Source of the DNA: Apis mellifera
Lineage: Eukaryota > Arthropoda > Insecta > Hymenoptera > Apidae
Length of the DNA stretch: 64,000 nt
Reading direction: 5' to 3'
Assembly: GCF_003254395.2 (NCBI RefSeq)
Contig: NC_037640.1
Span: 1,761,501 to 1,825,500 of the forward strand
Part shown: positions 56,901 through 63,699 of the stretch, piece after piece
Layout: each line of letters opens with the position of its first letter
Numbering within the stretch: position 1 is the stretch's first letter
The notes under the pieces: generated by a model
What the model saw: only the letters and a program-made list of their open reading frames with translations
The model's database searches: none
Told to the model about the DNA's origin: nothing
Made by a program: the position numbers and the translations under genes

Positions 56901-59772
56901 TCTTGCCCACCAGCCGCAAGAAAATGCAATTTTCGTCGATTATCACGTCCGAATTTCGATTACGCAATTTCGATCGAGCCTGTTTCACAGGACTTAATTG
57001 GATCAATTTGGAAAAATTGTTTTCGTGGAAACGATAAGTTTAAGCATGGTTTAAAGAGTGGTATATAATAATCATAATACACCGTTGTGCACACATTGTA
57101 TAAGGATAATTGAATACAATTTCGTTCAGCTTTTGGAAATTTGAAGAAGAAGAAGAAGAAAGGAAGAAAAAGAAGAAGAAGAAAAAGAATAAAAGAAGAA
57201 AAAGAAAAAGAAGAAGAGAAAGAAAAAGAAAAAGAAGAAGAATAAAAGAAAAAAAAGAAAAAGAAGAAGAGAAAGAAGAAGAAGAAAAGAAGAAAAAGAA
57301 GAAAAGAAGAAAAAGAAGAAGAGAATTTGATGTTGAATGTACATTGCACGTGTCATGTAAGGATGAAATTTTTTTTTTCTTATTTATTATGATATTTAAG
57401 CTCTTAAAATTTTACGATAATTTTATTAAATTTATAATTTATAATTTCGTTTATGTATTATGAACATATATAGTTTTATGTGTTGATCAAACACCATCGA
57501 ATCTATAATATATTATAAAAAAAGAAAAATATAAGGAAATCTAAAAATACGTCTTAAAGGAAATAAAAAATTGCACGTAAGGATGAAAAATTTTTTTTCT
57601 TATTTATTGTAATATTTAAGCTCTAAAAATTTCACGATAATTTTATTAAATTTATAATTTATAATTTCGTTTACGTATTATAAACATATATAGTTTTATG
57701 TGTTGATCAAACACCATCGAATCTATGATATATTATAAAAAGAGAAAAATATAAGGAAATCTAAAAATAAAAAGAAAATAAAAATTTAAAAAATTCTGTG
57801 CTATCGTAAATTAATTTTACGCATATTTGACCAACTATTAAATATGGAAGATTATAAAGTTTATTATTATTATTATTATTATTAAACAAATAAGATGTAA
57901 TTCCACGCCAAGTTGAGTTCCGGTTTTTTCGTTTTCCGTTCAATGATAATAAATTATCGGAAAGACGAGATAATTCATTAGGAACGTAAATAAATAATAT
58001 TAAAGCAAAGAATCGAACAATCTCTTCTTCGAGTAATCTCTCCTTCTTGGAATTTCTAAACAAAGATGAGAATCCTAATAATCTAGAAATTCCATTAAAG
58101 ATATTTTACGCATACGATTATCGCGGTGAAATAAAAACATTACGACATTAAACGCGATTTGTCTACTTATATCGATAATCCCGAGATTTATCGTGACCGT
58201 TTGACTTTAATATCTGCGTTACATATTTGAATAATATCAATAAAAATTACATAATTTAAGTAATATCAATAGAAATTATTGAGAAATGAATTATCTGTGA
58301 TCAGAAATGAATTGAGATAGAAACAAAAAGAAGTTTTGTCAATTTACAATTCTTTCTTATCTTTCCAAGTTGGTGATGAAATTTATTGTTTAATAAAAAT
58401 TCTAATTCTTTTCTAAACAATATATATATGTATAATTGTATTACATGTTTTAGCATATAGCAATCTGAAAAATTATTTAAAATTAAACAAATATAATGTA
58501 CTATTAAATAATATTTTATGCATGTCGAAATTTAAAGCTTGGATATTATTTTATCCGATTAAAGAAGAAATTGAGTAGTAGTAATGAACTATATCGAATT
58601 CGAATATATTTTTATATTAAAAAAATTGCAGTTCACATTCATAAAAATTTATGAAAGGATTATATTTAAGGATTGAACGATCGATTGTGTTTTTTTTCTT
58701 TTTTAATTTTTAAATTTTTGAAGTGAAATATTTTTTTGATTGAAATATTTATAACTTTCGATAAAGTTAAATGTCGAAATTCTTCTATCGAGAATTTTAT
58801 CATTTCATCTGCAATTTAACGTTATTATAATACATGTATAATTGGAAAAATATTTCAAGAATTTGCTTATTATCTTTTCAGTTATTATATAATACATTTT
58901 TCCTCCAATTAAGATTAAAAATGTAAATTATTTAGATAAGATTGTAAATTTTTATGCAAATATAAAAAATTTCCTATATTTTACATAAACGATATAAATA
59001 TTTTTCTTTTCTTTTCGTATTAATTTTATTTTCGATTATAATAATTAATATTGTAACAAATTGTATTAAAATTGAACATGATATCGAGAATGGTAAAAAT
59101 TTTACATGATTCATCTCTGAAAGGAAGAGATCCTAATTAAAACAATATTGAAAATTTAAAAATTAAAAAACTGTTGCAATATAGAATATTTTTTTTTCAT
59201 TTTACAAATTATTTTTCTTAGACAAGAATATCTTTATTATTTATCGAAAAATTGTGAAGAAAATATTGTTATATGTTGTAATGCAATGATACGTATGAAC
59301 GTATATAATATAATAATAATTTCTCAAAATTTTTAAATAATACAACACAATTATTACATACTATTCCAATATTTGACTTCCGGCTGTCTAAAAATTCGCA
59401 GTCACGTAATCGTAAAAACATTTTTCACGCCTCTATTTTACATAATAATCCATTCCATCGATATATCCAATTTTTATTCATATCAAAAAAATATCCCTCA
59501 CCCGATACATCAGAAATATTCCAAAATCTCGCAAATCTCGTATTTTTCTCACGTTCAAAAAGCCATCCTTCAAAAAAAAAAAAAAAAATTTTCCAATCGT
59601 ATTTACATTCGTTCTCGCAAACCTCGATACAAACGATCGAAAAATAAAAATCCACCTGTTTATCCTCGATACTTTAAAAAAAAAAAAAAAGAAAAACAGT
59701 ACAAAACAAAATAAAGAAAGCTTACTCTTGTGTTTCGAGCTGCTCTTCCACAACCCCCTGAAGAATGACATT
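9730..59772 (-). CDS. LDLRAP1: LDLRAP1/ARH orthologue: PTB-domain clathrin adaptor (whole gene, six coding exons)
   Basis: The spliced exons are 59772-59727, 19028-18835, 15166-15054, 13134-12893, 10868-10708 and 9915-9730. They total 942 nt and encode 313 residues plus TAG; human LDLRAP1 has 308. A phosphotyrosine-binding domain spans about residues 49-177. Family signatures are FTLKYLGSTLVE (strand 1), AKASGKKLQ, VSIYRISYC, ECHAFLCPKRKMAQ and the C-terminal helix VTLTVAQAFNTAYEAWQ; I recognise these as very close to the vertebrate ARH domain. A Lys-rich linker follows, then a clathrin-box-like LLIDL at residues 237-241 and a Ser/Thr-rich tail. By family knowledge the protein acts at the inner face of the plasma membrane: the PTB binds FxNPxY tails and PtdIns(4,5)P2, and the linker recruits clathrin. 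There is no signal peptide or membrane segment. All junctions use GT/AG and keep frame. Numb, Ced-6 and Disabled PTBs fit less well. The role in this species, for example lipoprotein or vitellogenin receptor uptake, is inference. Confidence 0.93.
9916..10707 (-). other. LDLRAP1: LDLRAP1 intron 5
   Basis: About 0.8 kb of AT-rich sequence. Nothing further is visible in it. Confidence 0.8.
10708..10868 (-). CDS. LDLRAP1: LDLRAP1 coding exon 5 (Lys-rich linker with clathrin-box-like LLIDL)
   Basis: The exon is 161 nt. The acceptor is TTTCCTTAG|AAAATAAC and the donor TCATGG|GTACGTAA. It encodes residues 199 (split Glu) to 252. It opens with NNEKKKSEGGAKKTVNKVNE, a disordered Lys/Asn/Gln-rich stretch. 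NLLIDLSNE follows at about residues 236-244. LLIDL resembles the L-phi-x-phi-acidic clathrin box (LLDLE in vertebrate ARH), although the residue after LIDL is Ser rather than Asp/Glu. The frame is open across the whole exon, while the other two minus-strand frames do not join both neighbours. Confidence 0.85.
10869..12892 (-). other. LDLRAP1: LDLRAP1 intron 4
   Basis: About 2.0 kb. AT-rich except for a GC-richer patch at 11880-12125. There, open frames overlap on both strands without recognisable protein character. Confidence 0.82.
12893..13134 (-). CDS. LDLRAP1: LDLRAP1 coding exon 4 (PTB C-terminal half, peptide-binding helix)
   Basis: The exon is 242 nt. The acceptor is TTTTCAG|AATTTCAT and completes AG|A for Arg118. 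It encodes residues 119-198 plus one base: ISYCSADAAHDHVFAFIA, ECHAFLCPKRKMAQ, and VTLTVAQAFNTAYEAWQ, the long C-terminal PTB helix. It then runs into a Ser/Asp-rich linker ending DDTN. The donor I chose is AACG|GTGGGTAA, because only this phase lets exon 5 be read (G|AA gives Glu199). A second donor 4 nt downstream, GGTGG|GTAAAT, is at least as plausible by sequence, but would give GGT GGA AAA TAA and stop. Confidence 0.9.
13135..15053 (-). other. LDLRAP1: LDLRAP1 intron 3
   Basis: About 1.9 kb. It contains a run of about 24 A at 14585-14609, a short GC-richer stretch at 14640-15000 and a GT-rich microsatellite-like run near 14961-14998. No coding signal was recognised. Confidence 0.85.
14585..14609. 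repeat. poly-A tract
   Basis: An uninterrupted run of about 24 A inside LDLRAP1 intron 3. No obvious retrotransposed body precedes it on the plus strand. Confidence 0.9.
15054..15166 (-). CDS. LDLRAP1: LDLRAP1 coding exon 3 (PTB core)
   Basis: The exon is 113 nt. The acceptor is TTCAATAG|GCGAAAGC and the donor ATACAG|GTAAGCAC. It encodes residues 81-117 plus two bases of Arg118: AKASGKKLQRVSLAVSLKG, then IRMTDLATEEDQLQVSIYR. AKASGKKLQ and VSIYR are near-identical to vertebrate ARH. In that family the basic AKASGKK segment belongs to the surface that contacts phosphoinositide head groups. The exon is too short and too internal for an ORF search to show it, and was found by following the frame from exon 2 to exon 4. 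Confidence 0.93.
15167..18834 (-). other. LDLRAP1: LDLRAP1 intron 2
   Basis: About 3.7 kb between GTACGTGC and TTCAATAG. Very AT-rich. A short G/C-containing stretch at 16885-16960 has reiterated TTC/GAA-type motifs. The only open frame of note (17658-17912, plus) shows no family resemblance. Confidence 0.85.
18835..19028 (-). CDS. LDLRAP1: LDLRAP1 coding exon 2 (PTB strand 1 and helix 1)
   Basis: The exon is 194 nt. The acceptor is AATTACAG|AACTATGC and the donor ACGATG|GTACGTGC. It supplies residues 16 (split Lys) to 80. It begins KLCEEWALANS, then an acidic, low-complexity stretch (GGSSASTTHDEPEDV), then the first PTB strand and helix: ARFTLKYLGSTLVE, TPSSEEATAEAIKTVITM. It ends on a codon boundary. 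Reading through the donor leads quickly to non-homologous sequence (VRARLLRFFYD), which places the exon end. The exon is visibly richer in G+C than the surrounding intron. Confidence 0.93.
19029..21129. other. AT-rich part of intron 1
   Basis: No coding or structured feature was recognised beyond A/T runs. Confidence 0.5.
21130..21610. promoter_or_regulatory. intronic GC/CpG-rich island, candidate regulatory element
   Basis: About 480 nt rich in G+C and CpG. Short open frames on both strands (minus 21385-21173, plus 21391-21603) do not resemble known proteins. Inferred as regulatory only from composition and position close to exon 2. Confidence 0.35.
21611..27960. other. AT-rich part of intron 1
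   Basis: Mostly AT-rich. It contains a (GAAA)n run at about 23232-23258, a G-run patch near 24550, a modest GC patch at 24790-24980 and a degenerate TTCC-type repeat patch at 27715-27815. No gene was recognised. Confidence 0.5.
27980..28240. promoter_or_regulatory. intronic GC-rich island, candidate regulatory element
   Basis: A compact GC-rich stretch in AT-rich surroundings. It includes an imperfect inverted repeat (CCAAGGTA...TACCTTTGG, about 28082-28103). Open frames on both strands reflect composition. Function is inferred only. Confidence 0.33.
30294..30549. repeat. tandem duplication, two units of about 128 bp
   Basis: Units start at 30294 and 30422 with the shared TTAATACACATTTTACTA. 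They continue through an identical stretch with the palindromic CCTAGG and ATCACAATTGTCAACAG. Differences are concentrated near the start of each unit. This looks like a recent local duplication within intron 1. Confidence 0.92.
30730..31200. promoter_or_regulatory. intronic GC-richer block with poly-A and pyrimidine tracts
   Basis: A GC/CpG-richer block. It contains a TTTTTTCGAAAAAA palindrome extended into about 22 A at 30779-30799. It also contains a T-run followed by a CT-rich run at 31020-31050. Minus-strand open frames (31165-30899, 31098-30817) are lysine-rich through the T/C tract and are not convincing genes. Confidence 0.3.
31792..31837. repeat. short tandem repeat, ATTACATTAGTATA units
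   Basis: Three near-identical units of 14-16 nt in a row. Confidence 0.85.
31939..31967. repeat. (TA)n microsatellite
   Basis: About fourteen uninterrupted TA units. Confidence 0.95.
33700..34400. repeat. degenerate tandem duplication, about 353-bp period
   Basis: GTATTACAAATGCAATATAA occurs at 33739 and 34092. Around it, both halves share an order of matching blocks: AAGATATCAAATT, GAATTAACATTTAATTTTTA, ATAATATACTAAATAA and TTGATTTAAT. Indels and substitutions show this is older than the other duplications. Confidence 0.8.
35640..36200. promoter_or_regulatory. intronic GC-rich island with a perfect GC palindrome
   Basis: A GC- and CpG-rich stretch deep in intron 1. It contains the perfect palindrome GGGGTGGCCACCCC (about 35867-35880) followed by CCAGG/CCCCGG motifs. 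An open frame at 35783-36007 on plus starts with ATG but shows no family resemblance. Candidate enhancer or internal promoter by composition only. Confidence 0.35.
36780..37060. promoter_or_regulatory. intronic GC-rich island, candidate regulatory element
   Basis: A second GC/CpG-rich patch close to the previous one, with a run of eight C at about 36988-36995. No coding resemblance. Confidence 0.3.
39523..39709. repeat. long imperfect fold-back (inverted repeat) element
   Basis: The left arm (39523-39587) and the reverse complement of the right arm (39647-39709) align over about 65 nt. The alignment includes a perfect 14-bp inner block AGAAAAGGAATTTA (39574-39587 with 39647-39660) and matching blocks AAGAATAC, GTTAT and GCATA. 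The roughly 59-nt centre contains its own 9-bp hairpin, TATAAAGGA...TCCTTTATA (about 39595-39619). Either a small non-autonomous foldback/MITE-like element or a hairpin RNA source; no transposase is nearby. Confidence 0.8.
40150..40742. repeat. tandem repeat, about three units of 201 bp
   Basis: Units start at 40173, 40374 and 40575 (AAATCATTGATCTTTGG in each), preceded by a partial unit. Identity is very high, with single-base differences such as TAGTCG/TGGACG. The third unit has lost a short AT-rich segment (ACATTATATATAT region). High identity points to recent unequal exchange or slippage. Confidence 0.95.
40890..41110. promoter_or_regulatory. small intronic GC-richer patch
   Basis: A short CpG-bearing stretch with an open frame at 40887-41108 (plus) that resembles no known protein. 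Weak candidate regulatory element. Confidence 0.22.
41619..42728. repeat. 1.1-kb dispersed repeat, copy 1
   Basis: Nearly collinear with 51059-52176 in the same orientation. The shared left edge is ATGGTTCACATTTAAATATAG and the shared right edge TTTGATTTGAAATATTTTATT. Copies differ by scattered substitutions and small indels. The minus strand carries a short open frame (41951-41718, starting MRFRRLNFEHWYCKDDSHC). The plus strand has one at 42310-42492. I recognise neither as a transposase, reverse transcriptase or cellular gene. No terminal inverted repeats or target-site duplication were evident. Best described as an unidentified, probably non-autonomous repeat or old segmental duplicate. 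Confidence 0.88.
42730..47580. other. AT-rich part of intron 1
   Basis: AT-rich, with a (GAAG)n run at about 46730-46752 and slightly GC-richer patches at 44430-44720 and 46780-46950. No gene was recognised. Confidence 0.45.
47592..47623. repeat. (AT)n microsatellite
   Basis: About sixteen TA/AT units. Confidence 0.95.
47893..47944. repeat. (CT)n microsatellite
   Basis: More than twenty CT units with one interruption near the right end; GAGA on the minus strand. It is embedded in a CpG-bearing stretch (47780-47970). GAGA-factor-type binding is possible but is inference. Confidence 0.95.
47970..51058. other. AT-rich part of intron 1
   Basis: Mostly AT-rich. It has a GC-richer patch at 48960-49340 with a short TGAA tandem repeat (about 49329-49346). 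No coding exon was recognised. Confidence 0.45.
51059..52176. repeat. 1.1-kb dispersed repeat, copy 2
   Basis: Partner of the copy at 41619-42728, about 9.44 kb away in direct orientation. Its minus-strand frame (51382-51182, MRFRRLDFEHWYCKDDSHC) keeps most residues of copy 1, and ends earlier after a small insertion. The plus-strand frame of copy 1 is broken here by an indel (around 51840). This argues that at least that frame is no longer coding. Confidence 0.88.
52790..53015. other. GC-richer intronic segment with a stem-loop
   Basis: A sharply bounded segment of balanced composition in AT-rich DNA. It contains a hairpin at about 52901-52953: CCTCAAAG pairs with CTTTGAGG, then CATAC with GTATG after a 5-nt bulge, around a loop of about 15 nt. 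No tRNA fold. Boxes for a C/D snoRNA are not convincing. Could be a non-coding RNA or a conserved regulatory element. Confidence 0.35.
53016..56340. other. AT-rich part of intron 1
   Basis: AT-rich sequence with T-runs and a small GC-richer patch at 54500-54650. No gene was recognised. Confidence 0.45.
56500..56760. promoter_or_regulatory. candidate intronic enhancer near the promoter
   Basis: A balanced-composition block about 3 kb downstream of exon 1 in the direction of transcription. It carries a perfect octamer ATGCAAAT (56628-56635), a homeodomain-like ATCAATAATCA nearby, and a perfect hairpin GCCGCAT-CGAG-ATGCGGC (56595-56612). Open frames on both strands show no family resemblance. 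The enhancer role is inference. Confidence 0.35.
56768..56810. repeat. compound (CT)n(CA)n microsatellite
   Basis: About twelve CT units directly followed by about eight CA units. Confidence 0.95.
57143..57326. repeat. 184-nt GAA/AAG-rich purine tract
   Basis: The plus strand is A/G only, apart from two T (57190 and about 57243). It is built from GAA, GAAA and GAAAAA units. It creates spurious poly-Lys/Glu frames on plus and poly-Phe/Ser frames on minus, which are not genes. Confidence 0.95.
57357..57772. repeat. tandem duplication, two units of about 220 bp
   Basis: AAGGATGAAA starts units at 57359 and 57579. The units match almost base for base through GTGTTGATCAAACACCATCG to AAGGAAATCTAAAAATA. 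A TTGCACGT stretch precedes both. The pair starts about 30 nt after the end of the purine tract. Confidence 0.92.
57857..57883. repeat. (TTA)n microsatellite
   Basis: About eight ATT/TTA units in a row. Confidence 0.9.
59727..59772 (-). CDS. LDLRAP1: LDLRAP1 coding exon 1 (start codon, N-terminus)
   Basis: The 46-nt coding part reads MSFFRGLWKSSSKHK plus the first base of a Lys codon. It ends at AAGA|GTAAGC, a strong donor. The start was chosen because the context GCCAAAATG is a near-ideal insect initiation context. It was also chosen because the short basic N-terminus ending in KHK-K-L, joined to exon 2, matches the layout of the ARH N-terminus (a basic HRKL-type stretch followed by an ENW-like segment). 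The frame is open upstream of this ATG for about 110 nt but contains no earlier in-frame ATG there. Acceptor-like sites lie just 5' of the ATG (TTTCAG ending at 59808, GGGCAG ending at 59778), so this exon might itself be preceded by a spliced 5' UTR exon. Confidence 0.88.
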
Positions 59773-60340
59773 TTGGCTGCCCAGCGCAGCACGAGATCCA
59801 GCAGAACTGAAATCTTTCCTTCGATCGTAATCCGCCACGAAACCGGTCGGTACAGACGCGCCCTGCTACGCCAGGCAACGTTCACTCGCGAGACGCGGCA
59901 CGATCCTCGATTTCAATAACATGTGCCGCGTTAATGCACGAGACGAGTCGAATTCGTGGTGCGCGGAATACGATACGGAAAGGGAGTTGTTCAACAGCGC
60001 GTTGTTCAACCGATTTCCATGTTCGTCTCTTCGGGACGAAAGCGTAAGAGAGCGTGGAGAGAGCGGTGGAAAGTTGCGTGGAAAAGGAGCCGGTGGGAAT
60101 AGCGAAGTCGAGTCGAAGGTTTCTGGCGAGGGAGGGAGCTGCGTGCGGACGTGTGCTATCGGGAAGACTGTGCGCCGCGATGTGAGCGCGTCCGCACGGA
60201 GTTTATTCCGCTCCCCTGTCGCGTACATGCGCATCCCCATCCCCGTTTTCATCCCCTTCCCCGTTCCTGGATTCCGGTTCAGCTTCCGAACCGGATCCCC
60301 GCCGAAAGGATAAAGATTATTTTCACGCATTCGCGGTTCA
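59773..60340 (-). promoter_or_regulatory. LDLRAP1: LDLRAP1 5' UTR and CpG-rich promoter region
   Basis: This block is strikingly rich in G+C and CpG compared with all flanking DNA and sits directly upstream of the start codon. That fits a 5' UTR plus a TATA-less, CpG-rich promoter. Overlapping open frames occur on both strands (for example 60330-59866 on minus, 59921-60313 on plus). None shows recognisable protein character, and they are explained by the scarcity of stop codons in GC-rich DNA. No TATA box or single initiator can be picked out. The transcription start could also lie further upstream if a 5' UTR intron exists. Confidence 0.6.
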
Positions 60341-60359
60341 CGCCGCGTTATATATCCTT

Positions 60360-60960
60360 TTCAATATTTTCTCTCCGCTATTCTTTACATTTTTTCTTCT
60401 TCGAATTTTTTCTTTTTCTTTCTCTTCGGTTAAAATGCTACGCAACTTTGAAATCGGAATTAAAGGGGATTAAATTGATATCGGTAAGTTTTTTGTTGGC
60501 AAGTGCTAGTAGAGTGATTTCTTGTTTTAATTCACGCTGAATATGTCTTTTTAATGTTATCTCTAACGATATTTCTTTATCCAATTTTTCGAACCTCTTT
60601 TTTCTTCTTTGAAAATACAATTTCGTTTCGATTTTAAGATAGGTTTGAAATCGGAATCTGGGATTAAATGGTGCGATTTTTTCTTGATAAATGCATAAGT
60701 TAGTTACTTTTCTCAATTTCCAGTTTATATTGGATTAAAACTTTCTTTTCATTATTTTTTCTTCGAATTTTCTTCCTTCTTCTTCTTCTTTTCAATGCAC
60801 ACCTTTGAAATCGAAATCGGAGATTAAGTAATATAATTTTTTTATTAAGTTAAGTATATGGGTCAGCGATTTTTCTCGATTCATGGATCATAACTTTCTT
60901 TCCTATATTTTTTCCAAGATTCTTTTCTCTCTTTCTTCTTTGCTCTCTTCTTTTGATATC
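60360..60960. repeat. degenerate three-unit repeat upstream of the LDLRAP1 promoter
   Basis: TTTGAAATCGGAAT-like anchors occur at 60447, 60644 and 60804. Each is followed by a GGGATTAA- or GGAGATTAAG-like block, and each is preceded by a TTCTTCGAA/TTTTTCTT-type pyrimidine stretch. Spacing is 197 and 160 nt. Units are diverged, so this is an old tandem array or a cluster of related motifs. Confidence 0.6.
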
Positions 60961-63290
60961 GAAAAATTTCGATCGAATCCATCATTCGTTGATCTAAATG
61001 TCTAATGTTTTTAATTTTATCGCTAAAATTATCATTTCAATCAAAAGAATTCGAAAAAAATCCAATATACTACTTTTTATAATTTTTAATTCATAAAAAT
61101 ATATTATGCTAATTTGTCGATGTTACAAAAACGACGTGTAACTTTAAAATTCATTTAAAAAAATTTATCATTTTGAGAAATGATATATCACATGTTTAAT
61201 CATATATAATATACATGAATTCAAATGAAAACTAAAATAGAAATTTTTATCTAAGTAATTTCTAGATCTGGTTATTGCATTAATGGCCGATTAATGTCAA
61301 TTAGGAGACTTATTTGCAATATCCTTTTTGAAAGTCATATTACATATGTAGCTATAAAGAAATCGACCACAACTCTTCTTGCAATTTTATATTAAACGTT
61401 GGAGGGAAATAATCGATGATAAATATATAAAACATTTTATTATACGTTTCCTGAGAAACGAATGATAAAAATAAAAATAAATTGTTGTTTTTTTTTTTTT
61501 TACAAGCTCGAGTATCAACTTCCTTTTTAACGATAGAATGAAAGAGAAATCTGAAGCAATATCGTCAGTAAAAATTAGAAAAAGTTCGCTCGACTTGAGC
61601 AATTATCTTCCTAGTTGTTTCGAAATTTTTTTTCATTCATCCAAAAGAAAAGGAAAGAAAAATTAACACGTCTAACATTCGCAGAATCATTAGATTCGAT
61701 AAAGTTTAATATATGTGCAAGTACTTACAAGTCGATATTTCTAAAAATACTTTAATGTGAAAATAGAACAAACCACGCACATATAAGGGGTAAAAGTTGG
61801 TGATGGCATCAAGTACGTATACTGCAAGTAAGTTCGTACATTAACGGACTGGATCCTCTATAAATATCTCGAAAAGAAAGAAAAAAAGGAACGCTACTTT
61901 CAAGTAGATTCGAATGGAACAACCATTCTACAAGTGCTTCGAAAAATAAAATAAAGCTGTGCTTTCAAATGTGATACATTAATCGAAATAGATTTAAAAT
62001 TCCTTTTTTTTCTTTTCAATAATTTTTAGAAATGATTTTTAACTATCGAAATTTTTTAAGAGGCTTAAAAGTCAAGATAGATCAGAGAAATAAAATGATC
62101 CATTTTATCTCGATTAATTATTGTATCTTATAAGTAATTATTGGAATTCTATATAAAGGAATCTTTTGTATTTGATCTAAATTTATAAATATTTGATCCA
62201 TCATAAAGATATTGCTTTCTCACTTCGTTCTCTACTATTTTTGAACGTGTAACTTTCGCATTAAAAATTAGTAAAACTTGGATCTCCTTTCTTCTATGTA
62301 AAGATCCTTGGAAGTTTTAACGCGATTTAACCGCTGTCTCCCGCCGTTCCACATTTTTCCATCTTTTGCAGAACAGTATTGAATGAAAGATTAAATGGAA
62401 GTTGAAGCTAAAAACTACCCGAGAGAGTTGTTTTAAAATATCGTAAAGAGAGTAACGTTCGATGAAAGAATTATTTAGATGAATCTTTTAAAATGTATTT
62501 AATCCCTTAAACGCGTATATTTATTGATAAAAGTTAAGAAACTTTGTATTCTTCTATCCTTACTTCATTTGTTATTTCAACTTATCCATCTTGGAAAAAT
62601 AAATATAAATAAATTAGTTTCTTTTTCTTAATTTTTCTGCAAAGTAATTGAAATAAATATAATAATTATAAAAAAAATATAGTAATTGTAGAAAAACAAG
62701 CTTTTTATATTTTGTTAAAAACAAATTAATATATAAAATTGATTATTTAATAGATATTTCCTCTAAACTGGATTGTAAAATTGTCTCAAAATTTAAAGGA
62801 TTGATTGATTTCTCTAGTAATTTGATATAATATAAATATCTATTTTAACAAATGATTTTTTAAAAGAAAATGAAAATTATAAATGAAAAAATTATGTTCT
62901 TAAAAAGACAAAAGGATTCATCTTTTATATTTGATTAATTCATATAATACTAATGCTAAAGAAAACAATATTAAATAATCAATTACTGATAAAATTAAAA
63001 TTATAAAGATATCTGTAATAAAAATTCCAGTAAATTTGAGAGAAATAAAATAACTCTATTAAACACATATAATATCTAATTTGAATTAAAATAATATTTA
63101 AAACTTTAGAATGAAATGGAATAAAAAATTCCAGTTTTGTAGCAGTTTGTAGTAGATAGAGAACAAAAGACACCATGTAACACAACATAATATAACAATA
63201 ATAACAGAAAAAAAGTTTTATCTTCATTAATCTTTAAACTCCACTTATATTAAATCAACCAACACTTATTCCAAACAATATTGAAAATAA
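60961..63290. other. AT-rich upstream intergenic DNA
   Basis: No coding or RNA gene recognised. Contains A/T runs only. Confidence 0.5.
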
Positions 63291-63292
63291 TG

Positions 63293-63480
63293 AATAATTT
63301 TTGTTTGTTTGTTTTTGTTTCTTAATAATTTTTGTTTGTTTTTGTCTTTTAATAATTTTTGTTTGTTTGTTTTTGTTTCTTAATCATTTTTGTTTGTTTG
63401 TTTCTGTTTTTTTAATTTTTGTTTGTTTGTTTTTGTTTCTTAATAATTTTTGTTTGTTTATTTTTGTTTTTAATAATTTT
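63293..63480. repeat. GTTT-type minisatellite, six units of 27-32 bp
   Basis: Six consecutive units of the form AATAATTTTTGTTTG...TTTTGTTTCTT with small length differences, covering about 180 nt. The plus-strand frame through it (63301-63513) is a Phe/Cys/Leu repeat product and is not a gene. Confidence 0.93.
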
Positions 63481-63699
63481 CATTTTTTTATAATTTTCAA
63501 TATGAGAAAATAATAAATTCATTCCAAACTTGTCAACAAAAAATCTATTCTCCCTCTGTTCCTCTCCTGCATTCCTTAATCACGAAATTACATTCACAAC
63601 GAAACTGGTTTCGAGCATTAAAAATCAAAATTCGAAAAATTAGAAACATCTTTCTTGAACACACAAAATATAAAGAAATATCGCGTTAATAAAATTTCA

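Larger units (their letters stand above)
19029..59726 (-). other. LDLRAP1: LDLRAP1 intron 1, about 40.7 kb
   Basis: It runs from the donor GTAAGC (59726) to the acceptor TTACAG (ending at 19029). I see no recognisable coding exon of another gene inside it on either strand. The content is AT-rich unique sequence, microsatellites, several local duplications, one dispersed repeat pair, a fold-back structure and GC-rich islands, all listed separately. A very long first intron with dispersed GC-rich islands is a common home for enhancers in insects; that role is inferred here. Confidence 0.88.

Noticed and set aside
57110..57463. 117-residue plus-strand and 129-residue minus-strand open frames
   Set aside because: They are poly-Lys/Glu and poly-Phe/Ser translations of the GAA-rich purine tract with no other protein character.
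59866..60330. Open frames of 154 (minus) and 130 (plus) residues upstream of LDLRAP1
   Set aside because: They overlap on opposite strands in a CpG-rich promoter block where stop codons are rare. No family resemblance, and they are better explained as 5' UTR/promoter.
63301..63513. Phe/Cys/Leu-rich 70-residue frame
   Set aside because: A translation of the GTTT minisatellite.
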